A DNA stretch of 64,000 nt, taken from positions 124,001 to 188,000 of the forward strand of contig WGNL01000010.1 of NCBI GenBank assembly GCA_016124585.1, read 5' to 3'. How positions within the stretch are numbered: position 1 is the stretch's first letter; every line of letters starts with the position of its first letter. Shown here piece by piece: positions 9,001-18,239 of this stretch. Both the position numbers and the translations under genes were made by a program. The DNA comes from Bacteroidota bacterium (GTDB lineage: Bacteria > Bacteroidota > Bacteroidia > Chitinophagales > Saprospiraceae). Under the pieces are notes generated by a model. It saw nothing but the letters and a program-made list of their open reading frames with translations. It was not told where the DNA came from and made no database searches.

Positions 9001-9989
9001 ATAGAAAATTTCTCAACTCTGCCCTCAAGCTGCTCATCGCCGCACTGCTCGGCTGGGCCATCTACCGACAAGTGTTTGCGAAGCAACAGGTGGAGGAGCT
9101 ATGGGCGGCGCTGGTCAGGGATTTCGTTTATCCTAACCTGCTCTGGTTGGTGGCCGTGGTGCTACTTGCCCCATTGAACCTCGCATTGGAAGCCATGAAA
9201 TGGCGGCAGCTCATCAGTGGGTTCTCCAATTTGAGTTTTTGGCAAACTTTCAAGGCGGTGCTGGCGGGCACTTCGATCGCTATCATCACCCCGAACAGGG
9301 TAGGGGAGTATGGTGGCAGGGTGCTATTTGTGGAGGAAGGACAGGGTTGGAAATCAGTCATTGCGACGATGGTAGGCAGCTTGGCGCAATTGCTGGCACT
9401 GCTGTCAGTAGGACTGGTAGGGGCCGTTTTTTTTTCGGTGAAATTCCTGCAACCGGAGCCTTACCTAATTCTGGTTTCCATCAGTCTGGGGGCGGCGTTT
9501 CTTGGCCTGCTGCTTTTCACCTATTTCAATATTGATGTGATGGTGCCGCTGGCGAAGCGCATCCCGTACATTGACCGCTTCAAAAAACCACTGCGCCACC
9601 TCACCGTGCTGCGTCATTACCACAAAAAAGAACTGGGTCGGGCGCTGGGTTTTGCCTTCCTGCGGTATTTCACCTACGCATCGCAATACTACTTGCTGCT
9701 GCAATTTTATGGCGTTCCTGCACCATATTTGCTAGGCATGGCGGGCATAGCGACCATCTTCCTCGTGCAGGCGAGTGTGCCGTTGCCGCCAGCGATGGGG
9801 CTGCTGGCCCGTGGCGAAATCGCCCTGTTCGTCTGGGGCTTTTTTACGCAAGACCATGTGGATATTCTGGCGGCCACCTTCTCTTTGTTCGTAATAAACA
9901 TCGCCGTGCCTGCGTTACTCGGTTTGGTGTTTATCGTCCAAGTGAACATTCTAAAATCTATCGGCTTTGAAAACAAAAAATCTTCGTAA
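8943..9989 (+). CDS. Flippase-like integral membrane protein (UPF0104/YbhN, lysylphosphatidylglycerol synthase TM type)
   Basis: About 348 residues from the ATG at 8943; a TTG at 8997 is another possible start, and the first 18 residues are translated repeat DNA. About eight hydrophobic helices span the rest. Family landmarks are LNLALEAMKW near the second helix, the loop ITPNRVGEYGGRVLF (P-x-R-x-G-E), and PLPPAMGLLARGE near the end. The family is related to the MprF membrane domain and the AglD-like group and is thought to move lipids or polyisoprenoid-linked sugars across the inner membrane. The substrate is unknown. The stop overlaps the next gene by 23 bases, so the two are probably co-translated. 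Confidence 0.82.
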   Translation: MIESRTHVQFQFSIFNFQLNRKFLNSALKLLIAALLGWAIYRQVFAKQQVEELWAALVRDFVYPNLLWLVAVVLLAPLNLALEAMKWRQLISGFSNLSFWQTFKAVLAGTSIAIITPNRVGEYGGRVLFVEEGQGWKSVIATMVGSLAQLLALLSVGLVGAVFFSVKFLQPEPYLILVSISLGAAFLGLLLFTYFNIDVMVPLAKRIPYIDRFKKPLRHLTVLRHYHKKELGRALGFAFLRYFTYASQYYLLLQFYGVPAPYLLGMAGIATIFLVQASVPLPPAMGLLARGEIALFVWGFFTQDHVDILAATFSLFVINIAVPALLGLVFIVQVNILKSIGFENKKSS

Positions 9990-10851
9990 ACCGCTCGTTT
10001 TCAGTTCGTTGACGCTGGTTTTTCTTTTTTTTGGCTTCGCAAAAATGGATACCCCAACAACGTCGGCGAAGTTCGAAACCTCGCCGACGTTTACAGACGA
10101 CGACCACAATAGCTGCGTCACCAAAAACACCACCTATTCTGCTGGCGAGGAACTTACCTACAAACTCTACTACAACTGGAATTTCGTTTGGCTCTCGGCA
10201 GGCGAGATGACCTTCAAGGTGATTGACGAGGACGACCAATGGCATTTTCAGGTAGTGGGGAAGACCTACGATAGCTACGATTGGTTCTTCAAGGTGCGGG
10301 ACTACTACGATACTTGGGTGCAGAAGGAAACAGGCCTACCCATCATGGGCATTCGAAACATCGAAGAAGGAAAGTACCGCCTGTACGACTACTTGACCTA
10401 CGACCAGAGCCGGGGCAAGGTTCACAACGACCGGGGCAAGTCCACCACCGACATCCGGGAGCATCACGATTTCCAGATTGACGACTGCATGCACGACATC
10501 GTGAGCATACTCTACCATGCCCGCAACGTGGATTTTTCGAAGATGAAAAAGGACGATACCTTCCCCATCCAACTATTCATGGACAAAGAAACTTGGCCAC
10601 TGAAGGTGCGCTACCAAGGCCGGGAAGCCAGCAAAAACATCCGGGACTTGGGCAAGTACAACACCCAGCATTTCTCGCCAGAGGTGATTCCCGGTCGGGT
10701 ATTCCCTGATGGCGCCAGCATCAACGTCTGGGTAACGGACGACGAAAACCGCCTGCCGCTGATGATTGACTCTCCGCTGAGCGTGGGGTCGGTAAAGGCG
10801 GTGCTGCAAAAGCATAAGGGGTTAAGGTGGCCGGTGAAGGCGAAGATGTGA
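9967..10851 (+). CDS. DUF3108 domain-containing exported protein
   Basis: 294 residues from a TTG at 9967, which gives a signal peptide (basic NLRK, hydrophobic VFSSLTLVFLFFGFA). The first ATG would remove it. It overlaps the membrane protein upstream by 23 bases. The mature part begins YSAGEELTYKLYYNWNFVWLSAGE, the hallmark of DUF3108, a beta-rich periplasmic domain of unknown function. The 3' end of this gene is repeated twice downstream (11500-11605, 12631-12723) as non-coding remnants. Confidence 0.85.
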   Translation: MKTKNLRKPLVFSSLTLVFLFFGFAKMDTPTTSAKFETSPTFTDDDHNSCVTKNTTYSAGEELTYKLYYNWNFVWLSAGEMTFKVIDEDDQWHFQVVGKTYDSYDWFFKVRDYYDTWVQKETGLPIMGIRNIEEGKYRLYDYLTYDQSRGKVHNDRGKSTTDIREHHDFQIDDCMHDIVSILYHARNVDFSKMKKDDTFPIQLFMDKETWPLKVRYQGREASKNIRDLGKYNTQHFSPEVIPGRVFPDGASINVWVTDDENRLPLMIDSPLSVGSVKAVLQKHKGLRWPVKAKM

Positions 10852-10880
10852 GGATGCGAAGGATTTTCTCCCAAATGCGC

Positions 10881-10888
10881 TATATTTG
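10881..10888 (+). promoter_or_regulatory. Possible -7 box (TATATTTG) for the toxin-antitoxin pair
   Basis: An exact TAnnTTTG match 17 bases ahead of the antitoxin ATG. No clear -33 TTG at the usual spacing. Confidence 0.3.
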
Positions 10889-10904
10889 TTAAAAATCAGG
10901 AAAA

Positions 10905-11138
10905 ATGAATCCTTTGTTGCAACGCATTACATTGAATCCGAAAGTATGCAACGGTAAGCCGACTATCCGCAATATGCGCTTTACTGTGTCACAAATGCTG
11001 GAACTGCTCTCCGCTGGCATGACCCACGACGAGATTTTGGAGGACTATCCCTTTATTGAGCAGGAAGACATCAGGGCTTGCTTGCTGTTCGCTTCCAAAA
11101 TGGCCAACGCACACTCCGTGATTACTTTGGCCGCTTGA
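10905..11138 (+). CDS. DUF433 family antitoxin
   Basis: 77 residues. DUF433 proteins are small winged-helix-like antitoxins paired with PIN-like toxins. The family pattern is plain: RITLNPKVCNGKPTIRNMRFTV near the start, then a helix-turn-helix-like segment MTHDEILEDYPFIEQEDIRACLLFA. It probably binds both its own promoter and the toxin. The toxin gene begins 6 bp after the stop. The pair lies between the intact DUF3108 gene and a decayed copy of its 3' end. Confidence 0.9.
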   Translation: MNPLLQRITLNPKVCNGKPTIRNMRFTVSQMLELLSAGMTHDEILEDYPFIEQEDIRACLLFASKMANAHSVITLAA

Positions 11139-11144
11139 CCCACC

Positions 11145-11498
11145 ATGAAATTTCTGATTGATACGCAACTGCCGCCAAGGTTGGCGAAATTCCTTTCAGG
11201 TAAGGGTATTGATGCCAACCATACATCCCGCTATCCTGATGGCTACTTCTTGGATGATGAGGCTATTCGCCGCATTGCGAAGGCTGAGGAAAGAACCATC
11301 ATTACCAAAGATTCCGATTTTTTCGACCACTATTTGGTCAAGGGAGCACCTCCACGTGTCCTTCTGCTCCGCATGGGAAATCTCAGCAATATTGAACTGT
11401 TGGCACAGTTCGAGAAACACTTGCCGCAAGTACAACAGCTATTCGATGATGGTGCGGAATTAGTGGAGTTTTATGAGGAGCGGTTGGTTAGGTATTGA
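11145..11498 (+). CDS. DUF5615 family PIN-like toxin
   Basis: 117 residues. A PIN-fold (Mut7-C-like) putative ribonuclease. The acidic residues expected at the active site are seen in MKFLIDTQLPPRLA (Asp6) and in the core ITKDSDFFDHY (Asp-Ser-Asp). LLLRMGNLSN follows as the fourth strand. Together with the upstream DUF433 gene it forms a type II toxin-antitoxin module. The target RNA is unknown. Its stop codon at 11496-11498 is followed within two bases by a copy of the DUF3108 gene end. Confidence 0.9.
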   Translation: MKFLIDTQLPPRLAKFLSGKGIDANHTSRYPDGYFLDDEAIRRIAKAEERTIITKDSDFFDHYLVKGAPPRVLLLRMGNLSNIELLAQFEKHLPQVQQLFDDGAELVEFYEERLVRY

Positions 11499-11499
11499 A

Positions 11500-11605
11500 T
11501 CCCGATGGCGCCAGCATCAAGACCTGGATGACGGACGACGATAACCGCCTGCCGCTAATGATTGACTCGACGCTTAGCGTCGGCTCGGTGAAGGCGAAGG
11601 TGTGA
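11500..11605 (+). pseudogene. Remnant: 3' end of a DUF3108 gene, copy 2
   Basis: Matches the end of the gene at 9967 (from about 10707). In frame it reads DGASIKTWMTDDDNRL and then MIDSTLSVGSVKAKV-stop. A 42-bp segment between two GTRAAGGCG words is missing compared with the intact gene. Several differences are silent, so this was probably a functional paralogue before it lost its 5' part. Confidence 0.85.
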
Positions 11606-11625
11606 GAGAAATACAAGTAACTTGA

Positions 11626-12564
11626 TTACTTATCTTCAGTTGGTATGCAATGAAACATCACCCAGTTCCAGTCCTTTACTGGTTTTTCTTCTAAAATTTC
11701 GAAGCCATTTTCCTTTATTGATTTACGGACTAGCTCCAGTTTCATTGCATTTTTGCAATCCGGTATTTCATCCTCTTTAATAACAGGGTCGGTGATGAAT
11801 AATTCGCCATCAGGTAAGAGCGATTGCCGAATAGAGGCCAGCATTTCTGACTGATGGGAGAAATGGTGAAAGGAGTTTCTGATAATGACCTTATCAAGAT
11901 GGACACTCTCCAGAGCAGTTGACTTTTTCTTGCCTTCCACGGTGAAATATTGGTTGGATTCCTTGACGCTCTTACACCTATCTATTTTTGAAGCGGCGTA
12001 CTGGACGGCATCTTTATCCAAATCATTGATATAAATCTGAAGGCTATCGAAGGCAAGTCCAAGTAGCAGGCTGAAACTTCCATCACCAGCTCCAATTTCC
12101 GCCACCTGCATCCCATTCTGTATTTTATAAAAAGCGAGTTCTTCAAAAAGCGTTGTTTGGTTTTCAATCTGAAAGGGCGGGCTTGGTTTCAAAATCCTGT
12201 TGTTCAGTAGGCTCATCCAATCATCATTCTCAGCTACGATTTGTATCATTTCCGGTGTCAATAGCTGGGTAGGTTTGAAATCCGGGACTTTCTTTTGATA
12301 GAGTTTAATGATTTTTTCGGGGGAATAATTGAGAATATGGTAGGCATAGGTGACATTGAAAACGAAATCACTGGCCTGCTCTCCGTTTTCGGCTTTCCAA
12401 AGCTCATCCAACTGGTATATTTGCTTGAATCCTACAGGATTGCGTATTATCAATTCATTTCTGTAGTTAACCAATCCCATAATCATGTTGCGCTGGCCAC
12501 TAGTATCGGATTGTGCAGACAGAACAAAGGGAAAAGCTGTAAATAGACAAAGCAGGGTTTTCAT
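11626..12564 (-). CDS. Exported class I SAM-dependent methyltransferase
   Basis: 312 residues from the ATG at 12564 (the frame extends upstream into a DUF3108 remnant and is not coding there). A signal peptide, MKTLLCLFTAFPFVLSAQ, precedes a helical region. The Rossmann methyltransferase domain starts around residue 170: motif I VAEIGAGDGSFSLLLG, acidic end of strand 2 YINDLDKDAV, motif IV-like VIIRNSFHHFSH, motif VI LLPDGELFITDP. Substrate unknown. A SAM-dependent enzyme with a Sec signal is unusual since SAM is cytoplasmic. Periplasmic proteins of this kind (related to the Gram-negative L-isoaspartate or UbiE-like groups) exist in Bacteroidota. It sits alone between two DUF3108 remnants. 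Confidence 0.82.
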   Translation of the reverse strand: MKTLLCLFTAFPFVLSAQSDTSGQRNMIMGLVNYRNELIIRNPVGFKQIYQLDELWKAENGEQASDFVFNVTYAYHILNYSPEKIIKLYQKKVPDFKPTQLLTPEMIQIVAENDDWMSLLNNRILKPSPPFQIENQTTLFEELAFYKIQNGMQVAEIGAGDGSFSLLLGLAFDSLQIYINDLDKDAVQYAASKIDRCKSVKESNQYFTVEGKKKSTALESVHLDKVIIRNSFHHFSHQSEMLASIRQSLLPDGELFITDPVIKEDEIPDCKNAMKLELVRKSIKENGFEILEEKPVKDWNWVMFHCIPTEDK

Positions 12565-12630
12565 ACAATGACAATAATTTTGGGCAAAAATATGGGATTT
12601 CGTTTGGTTAAGTAGCTGGTTTTTAGGTGC

Positions 12631-12723
12631 CTGATAATTAACTCGCCGCTGAGCGTGGGGTCGGTGAAGGCGGTGCTGCAAAAGCATAAGGGGTTAAGGT
12701 GGCCGGTGAAGGCGAAGGTGTGA
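12631..12723 (+). pseudogene. Remnant: 3' end of a DUF3108 gene, copy 3
   Basis: From CTGATAATTAACTCGCCGC to GTGTGA it follows the last 93 bases of the gene at 9967 almost base for base, including the 42-bp segment missing from copy 2. The dispersed repeat at 12728 begins right behind it. Confidence 0.85.
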
Positions 12724-12727
12724 GGAG

Positions 12728-12838
12728 GTTAGCAAATGGCCGCAAGAGCCGTTATGCCAAATTTTTGCTGGAATGCTGGCTTTTCAAATGGACTGAGGTG
12801 AGGCTATTGGGGAAGACTTCCGCAACAGTGGTTAGCTA
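12728..12838 (+). repeat. Dispersed palindromic repeat, copy A
   Basis: Left half contains AGCAAATGGC and GCCAAATTTTTGCT as an imperfect inverted pair around CGCAAGAGCCGTTAT. The right half has TTGCTGGAATGCTGGCTTTT and, 46 bases later, GGGAAGACTTCCGCAAC. Other copies: 15049 (B), 18240 (C), 20644 (D, opposite strand). It abuts the stop of the minus-strand gene at 12842. Confidence 0.7.
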
Positions 12839-12841
12839 AAA

Positions 12842-14341
12842 TTAATTCTTAATCAGTTTTTTCACAAAAAAAACCTCACTGCCGAAAGCTTTTAGCCAAT
12901 AAGTTCCACTAGGAAGTTTTGAACCCTCAACCTCAAATTTCATGGAGTGTACCGGTGCAGCTTTCACCACTCTTCCTGTTATGTCCACTAATTCATACCG
13001 TAAAGAACCATCTGGTAGTTCAACCGTGAACTGGGATGCAAACGGATTGGGATAGATAATCAATTCTTTTTGGGGTGCATTGTCTTCAACAATCCCTGAA
13101 GGTATGTCGCAATTGGTCGTGTCAAAGCAACCGTATTGGTTAACCTTTACGAGCCATCCCAATAATTTTGGAACGGGTGGGTTTTCCCGTACTTGCCCAC
13201 AGGCGATGATGTTCTTGGAGGGTAGTACCACAAGCCCTGTGAAGTAACTGTTCGAACATTGTCCTGTACTGCACTCCTCTACAATTTTCAAACTCCAAAG
13301 GCTGTCACCTGTATCAGAAATTTTATAGATCCATCCTTTATTACCAATATCTGGGAAATCATTTTTTTGCCCCGCCGCAACCCAATTACCATCGTTTGCA
13401 GGAATTAAATTGTACAGCTGATTTAGATAATTTACATCACTTACTACACTTACCCATTCATTATTAAAAACGGAATCCAACTTTCCTATTCGCCTTGCGA
13501 CTGCATATGGATCTTGTGTAGTAGCTAAATAGTAATTTGTGATATATATCCAGCCACCTTCTTCAGTTTTATTTAAACCCACTATCCCACCTTGTTTATC
13601 TGCAATATCACTGTTCCATTCCCACTTAATTATACCTGAACTATCTACTGCAATTAACCTGCTTTGAACCCAAGAATTTTCCGGAGAAGTATTGGCGGAG
13701 CCTCTGCCAGCCCCAATAATAATTGTATTATCATCTAAATATTTCAAGGAGCCTAACTGATCCCAAATATCTGGAGAAAAGAATTTTTTTTCCCAAATTT
13801 TATTTCCCATCAAATCCGTTTTTAAAAGAAAAATATCTGCTGTATTATTAGATTGAGTTTGTTTATGCCCACCAATGAGAAAACCATCCTTTATTTCAAT
13901 GACTTTTCTTTGATGCAAAGTTAAAGTAAGGGAATCTGGGTATTCTTTTACAAAAATCAAATTGCCAAACCTGTCCAGTTTCATTAAAAAGCCCGAATTT
14001 CTATTAAATAGACTGCCGACCACAACAAAGCAATTGTCACTGGTTTTTATGATGGAATAATCGGGTTCCATGACGTATTGATCTCCCAAACTATCAAAAT
14101 GGATTTTGTAGTCAATCAGGTTGCCAGAAGTGTCTGCCCTCGCAAACAAAACTCCCCACTGTATTTGGGGTGTCGTGTCGTTTGCTGTTCCGTAAATGTA
14201 AAGCGTATCGTTGTCCAATAGCATATTGTTGAACACCGTGCCACTATAGCCGAGGTCAAATGTTTTGTGAAACCCTACCGAATCCTGACAGTAGGGTTTC
14301 ACGCACATGGTAAAAAATAAAAAGACTACTAAATATCTCAT
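12842..14341 (-). CDS. Secreted beta-propeller-like protein with T9SS type A sorting domain
   Basis: 499 residues from the ATG at 14341 (a TTG at 14350 is less likely). Signal peptide to about residue 18 (KPYCQ). The body has repeated short strands such as DNTIIIGAGRG and GGWIYITNYYLA with W/D-rich turns. This pattern is typical of the delta-60/WD-like repeat proteins that Bacteroidota secrete, but no enzymatic motif is seen. The last 80 residues are a T9SS sorting domain (LIIYPNPFASQFTVELPDG, SGTYWLKAF, VKKLIKN). It lies just behind a decayed T9SS gene and may be part of the same old transcript. Confidence 0.75.
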   Translation of the reverse strand: MRYLVVFLFFTMCVKPYCQDSVGFHKTFDLGYSGTVFNNMLLDNDTLYIYGTANDTTPQIQWGVLFARADTSGNLIDYKIHFDSLGDQYVMEPDYSIIKTSDNCFVVVGSLFNRNSGFLMKLDRFGNLIFVKEYPDSLTLTLHQRKVIEIKDGFLIGGHKQTQSNNTADIFLLKTDLMGNKIWEKKFFSPDIWDQLGSLKYLDDNTIIIGAGRGSANTSPENSWVQSRLIAVDSSGIIKWEWNSDIADKQGGIVGLNKTEEGGWIYITNYYLATTQDPYAVARRIGKLDSVFNNEWVSVVSDVNYLNQLYNLIPANDGNWVAAGQKNDFPDIGNKGWIYKISDTGDSLWSLKIVEECSTGQCSNSYFTGLVVLPSKNIIACGQVRENPPVPKLLGWLVKVNQYGCFDTTNCDIPSGIVEDNAPQKELIIYPNPFASQFTVELPDGSLRYELVDITGRVVKAAPVHSMKFEVEGSKLPSGTYWLKAFGSEVFFVKKLIKN

Positions 14342-14346
14342 TTTTA

Positions 14347-15091
14347 TCAATATACGGCCAATTTCCCTAACTGGTTGATGTTCTTACCCTTGATTTGATA
14401 AGAGTAAATGCCGGGAGGGAAATTACTTGTCGAGAATGAAACTTCTTTGGATTCTTTGCCTTGGTAAAAATAAACCAATGAACCAAACGAATTGACAATT
14501 TTGAATGTGATTTCCTCAATTCCAAGCGGAGAGTCAATTCTCTTTAGCATAGTTTCTCCATTGGTAGGGTTGGGATAAACTATAAAAGATTGCTTAGTAT
14601 ATGATGGTGGTGAATGGCTTGAAGTATTATTTTGTAAAGATCTTTCAGGGATTGAAGGTTAATGATAAATAGGCGGGTAGTAATAGCCGTAGAGACCAAG
14701 TATCTTCTTTGCCCAGCCAGGTGCAAATCCATAATCTCCATCAGCTATCTGAACCAATTTGTTGATGGCAACTGTATCCAAACCATCTATTGGCTGAGCC
14801 TCTAAAATGGAAAAATTTTGCATTAGGTTGTCGTAATCATCCAACTGCTCGCCAGATAAATCAAATTTTTCTGGAATTTCGTTAAGAATTTCGTCTACCT
14901 GTTCGCTTTCATCATTGAACAAATAACTCTTAGCCATTTCAAAATCAGCACTATAGGTTTCCATATTCCTTAACCAAACCCTCAGACTGTCACCTTCGAA
15001 AACGGCAGTATCATAAGCAATATGAGGCAAAACAAGGTAGCTATTAATAACTTGCTGGAACAGTGGCTTTTTTATGGAATTGTGGCACAGC
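14347..15091 (-). pseudogene. Decayed T9SS cargo gene: 5' truncated, in-frame stop
   Basis: Two open segments lie in the same frame: 15091-14662 (includes LFQQVINSYLVLPHIAYDTA and ILGLYGYYYPPIYH) and 14658-14347 (SIPERSLQ... then SFIVYPNPTNGETML and the T9SS sorting domain ending QLGKLAVY). They are separated only by a TAA at 14659-14661. The frame also meets a stop just upstream at about 15092, exactly inside dispersed repeat B, so the 5' part is missing. One reading is a large helical T9SS protein cut by the repeat and then hit by a nonsense change. A sequencing error at 14659 would not explain the missing start. Confidence 0.7.
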
Positions 15092-15116
15092 TATTTGGGA
15101 AGACTTGTGCTAACCG
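15049..15116 (+). repeat. Dispersed palindromic repeat, copy B
   Basis: Right-hand half only: TTGCTGGAACAGTGGCTTTT, then 46 bases after TTGCTGG the block GGGAAGACTTGTGC. Between them GGCACAGCTATTT, the same as in copy C. It overlaps the broken 5' end of the T9SS pseudogene. Confidence 0.65.
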
Positions 15117-15165
15117 ATTAGTTTAAGTAGTGGGAATTGTAAGAGGAAGTAAATGAATGATTAAG

Positions 15166-15203
15166 AAAATTCGGGGAATTGCGACCGCAATTCCCCGAAA
15201 ACT
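15166..15203 (-). terminator. Rho-independent terminator of the VWA gene
   Basis: Perfect 14-bp stem TTCGGGGAATTGCG (15170-15183) with its complement at 15186-15199. On the minus strand it is followed by TTTTCTTAATC, and it lies 10 bases after the stop of the gene at 15209. Confidence 0.85.
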
Positions 15204-15208
15204 TAATT

Positions 15209-17593
15209 CTACTTACTAATAATCAATGATTTAGACAGGGTCTCTTTTCCTGTGACCACCTGCAAGAAATACTTGCCGTTAGGATATTTCACTGCTGGTA
15301 GGTCCAATTCAAGATTCGTTTCACCTTCTGTTAAATCCCGCCGCAGTATTTCCCTTCCAAATATGTCGAGCATGGAAAGCACTGCACCACCTTCTACAGA
15401 TCCACTCAAATGGATATTGACCTTGGTAGAAGCTGGGTTAGGGAAGATTTCAAGTACCATTGACTCTGCTACCGTAGGAATGGTATTGCCGGTTGGCTTT
15501 AACAGATTTTGAGGACAAGAGACACATGGCCCAAGGAAATCGCCATGGTTGAGGTGTGCCTGCACGGCATTGACATTCACACAAATGGTACTACCATCAT
15601 GGCACATGCTCACCTTTTGACCGTTCGAATGGCACACCCAATACGCTGGTATGTTTTCAAAGCCTGGGAATTCCTCGGCGTTGCAAGGGCCGTTGTCATC
15701 ACCGCCGGGGCAGTTGTCACATCCATCAGCCACACCGTCGCAGTCACTATCACCGTCCGGTTCGTTCGGATTTGGATCGATGGTGTCAGGGCAACCGTCG
15801 TTGTCATCGTCTGGGTCGCCGGCATCGCAGATTCCATCTCCGTCGTTGTCGTCCCCATCATTTGATGGGTCGAAGGTGCCTGAAGCACAGTCGTCGCAGC
15901 TATCCCCATCGCTATCACCGCATATGAAATTATTGTACGGATCGAGGTCGTCCACATCATTTACGCCATCATTGTCATCGTCCGGATCGCAGGCATCGCC
16001 AATGGCATCACCGTCAAAGTCTGCTTGATCAACGTTTGTCACAGTCGGGCAGTTGTCACACACATCGCCTACACCGTCTCCGTCACTATCGATTTGGTGA
16101 GCGTTTGGAGTGAGTACACAATTGTCACACACGTCTCCCACACCGTCTCCGTCGGTATCGATTTGATTGGTATTGGGGTTATTAATACAGTTGTCGCATG
16201 CATCGCCCACGCCATCATTGTCGGTGTCTGCTTGTTCAGGGTTGGGATTATAAGGGCAATTGTCCAAGGCATCTTCCACACCGTCGCCGTCGGCATCGGG
16301 GAAACAAGCGAGTGCTCCTTCGTTGCTATTCTGCCCCTCTTCACAATCACGACAGGCAATGGCACCCACATTGGGATTATAAGTGCCAGAGGAACAAGCA
16401 ATACAACTGGTGGCTCCCGTTACATTTTGATAGGTTCCAGCTGGGCAAGGTTGGCAAGATGTGGCTCCTGGTGCACCATTGAATGTGCCCATTTCGCATT
16501 CCGCACAAGCAATTTGTCCCTCGAGTGCACTGTATCTGCCTGCTGGGCAAAGAATCGCATTCTCCCCATCGGGACAGTAAGACCCGGGTGGGCAAAGCTG
16601 GCAACCAACGACAACCTCTTGGCCACCAATGGTTTGCGTTACTTGATAGTATCCCGGCTCACAGTGGCAGGTGGCTGTGTTGAAGTTTTCTATATCCTCC
16701 ACTGCCAATGGGCAGGTATCACAGGCATCGCCGATACCATCTCCGTCAGAATCGGTTTGGTCAGGATTGCTCACGTTTGGACAGTTATCTTCACCGCCGA
16801 GGGCACTCACGTATCCAGCAGGGGCGTCGCAGTCAACCACTGCATTGTTTGGGTCACCAATGCCGTCCCCGTCCAAATCAGCGTAGAAGGTATTGAGCAG
16901 GCTGTTGGCGATGGTGGTAAAACATGTAATCAATCCAGGAAAGTCAGCTTCTAAGCTGTAATCAGCTTCGGGTAATGGGTAGGCCCCTATAGGGTCAGGC
17001 CCCGATACTTGAATCATGTTGGACACGCTGATATTATTGCCAACCCCAACCATGAAAATGTGGGAACCCTGTCCTTTGACAAAATTGGCACCGGTGATGG
17101 CCTCGTCGAAAAATTGGGCTGGGTATGGGTTGCCATCTGTAAAAAATATTACTAAATCGGCAACGACCCCCATGCTATTCAAATCGAAGACTCTATTAAA
17201 TGCCAGGTCCCATCTGGTTGTACCTTCTCTCCAATAAATCTGGTTCAAAGCGTCAAGGATAAAGGCATCCGTTACAGGTTGTAGCATAGTACTTCCCAAC
17301 ACCGACGTGTTGATTGCATTGTCTGAAAACTCGACAAGAGCCAGATTCACATTGGTGTTTTTGACTGCCTGCATGAACGATTCAACGGCATCTTCTACCA
17401 ATTGGAAATTGACGGGGCCAATGGAACCTGATTCGTCAAGCACAATGACCACGTTGACAGGGCAGGAATTCCCCATATTGGGATTGGGGGCTGGTGGTGG
17501 CAATTGTGCCAAGGCATGGTTTGGCATAGCCAAAAAACTAAGAAGTGCCAAGCAAAAGCCTGACAGGGAGCAATACTTTAGAATTGTTTTCAT
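15209..17593 (-). CDS. Secreted VWA / thrombospondin type 3 repeat adhesin with T9SS domain
   Basis: 794 residues from the ATG at 17593, which begins a signal peptide ([14 protein letters not shown]...HALAQ); the longer frame upstream lacks one. Order: VWA domain (about 45-245) with MIDAS residues DESGS and FFTDGNP; a first TSP3 repeat cluster (D-x-D-G-D-G-I-G-D); a Cys-rich GCC2/ephrin-receptor-like block ([25 protein letters not shown]); many TSP3 calcium-binding repeats ([14 protein letters not shown]); a Cys/His motif [20 protein letters not shown] seen in other Bacteroidota surface proteins; and a T9SS type A domain ([13 protein letters not shown]...LSKSLIISK). Likely a calcium-stabilised cell-surface adhesin. 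It has its own strong terminator. Confidence 0.9.
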   Translation of the reverse strand: MKTILKYCSLSGFCLALLSFLAMPNHALAQLPPPAPNPNMGNSCPVNVVIVLDESGSIGPVNFQLVEDAVESFMQAVKNTNVNLALVEFSDNAINTSVLGSTMLQPVTDAFILDALNQIYWREGTTRWDLAFNRVFDLNSMGVVADLVIFFTDGNPYPAQFFDEAITGANFVKGQGSHIFMVGVGNNISVSNMIQVSGPDPIGAYPLPEADYSLEADFPGLITCFTTIANSLLNTFYADLDGDGIGDPNNAVVDCDAPAGYVSALGGEDNCPNVSNPDQTDSDGDGIGDACDTCPLAVEDIENFNTATCHCEPGYYQVTQTIGGQEVVVGCQLCPPGSYCPDGENAILCPAGRYSALEGQIACAECEMGTFNGAPGATSCQPCPAGTYQNVTGATSCIACSSGTYNPNVGAIACRDCEEGQNSNEGALACFPDADGDGVEDALDNCPYNPNPEQADTDNDGVGDACDNCINNPNTNQIDTDGDGVGDVCDNCVLTPNAHQIDSDGDGVGDVCDNCPTVTNVDQADFDGDAIGDACDPDDDNDGVNDVDDLDPYNNFICGDSDGDSCDDCASGTFDPSNDGDDNDGDGICDAGDPDDDNDGCPDTIDPNPNEPDGDSDCDGVADGCDNCPGGDDNGPCNAEEFPGFENIPAYWVCHSNGQKVSMCHDGSTICVNVNAVQAHLNHGDFLGPCVSCPQNLLKPTGNTIPTVAESMVLEIFPNPASTKVNIHLSGSVEGGAVLSMLDIFGREILRRDLTEGETNLELDLPAVKYPNGKYFLQVVTGKETLSKSLIISK

Positions 17594-17774
17594 GTCAAAA
17601 ATTTTTGTGAACAATATTTGCGCAGCCGAGAAAACACCCTTCCAAACCCCGACCACATTAAGTAAGGAGGGTAAAATTTTGAGAAAAAAGATAGCGGAAA
17701 TGGGAACTTTCAATGGCAATTCTCCAATAACCGCAAGCCTTTTAATAGTTCATTGACTAGGATTTAACCAAAAC

Positions 17775-17891
17775 TTATTCTTTGGAATCCACTTTTACAA
17801 AGCACTTGTTGTCAAGGTGATAGTCTTCAATCAAATCCATTTCCGGCATTTTTTCGAATTCAATCAAATCATCTTGCCGCAACAACTCCAT
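17775..17891 (-). CDS. Possible 38-residue acidic peptide or gene remnant
   Basis: ATG at 17891 to TAA at 17775: MELLRQDDLIEFEKMPEMD, then LIEDYHLDNKCFVKVDSKE. A stop lies four codons upstream in the same frame, so it is a small gene or the last piece of a lost one. The rest of 17594-18239 shows no gene; I see only AT-rich spacer. Confidence 0.25.
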   Translation of the reverse strand: MELLRQDDLIEFEKMPEMDLIEDYHLDNKCFVKVDSKE

Positions 17892-18239
17892 GTCAGTATT
17901 TCAAATACATGGAGAGTGGTGGTAGCTTTCGTGAGCCTATTCGGATGGATGTTCTCTTTTTTAGAGGCAGGGTTGGTGGAAATTTCCAATCCGAGATAAC
18001 TGGTCTCATTGAAATTCCCATTTTAAATTAGGTGCTAATAAACGCTATCCACCGCATGACTAGCACGGGCCTACGGTATCTCTGTAATTGTTAAAGTGGG
18101 AAGGTAGGAAAAATTTATTAATTCAGATGGCATTCCATTTAGAAGGATATTTATTTTGTGGTTATCACATTTCAAGACTGAACATTAAACCCCAGGATGC
18201 ACAAGCTGGCTACAACCCGCCGCACCCATTCTTGGACAA

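Noticed and set aside
14659-14661. Stop-codon readthrough joining the two halves of the T9SS gene
   Set aside because: No recoding signal seen, and the gene also lacks its 5' end, so decay is simpler.
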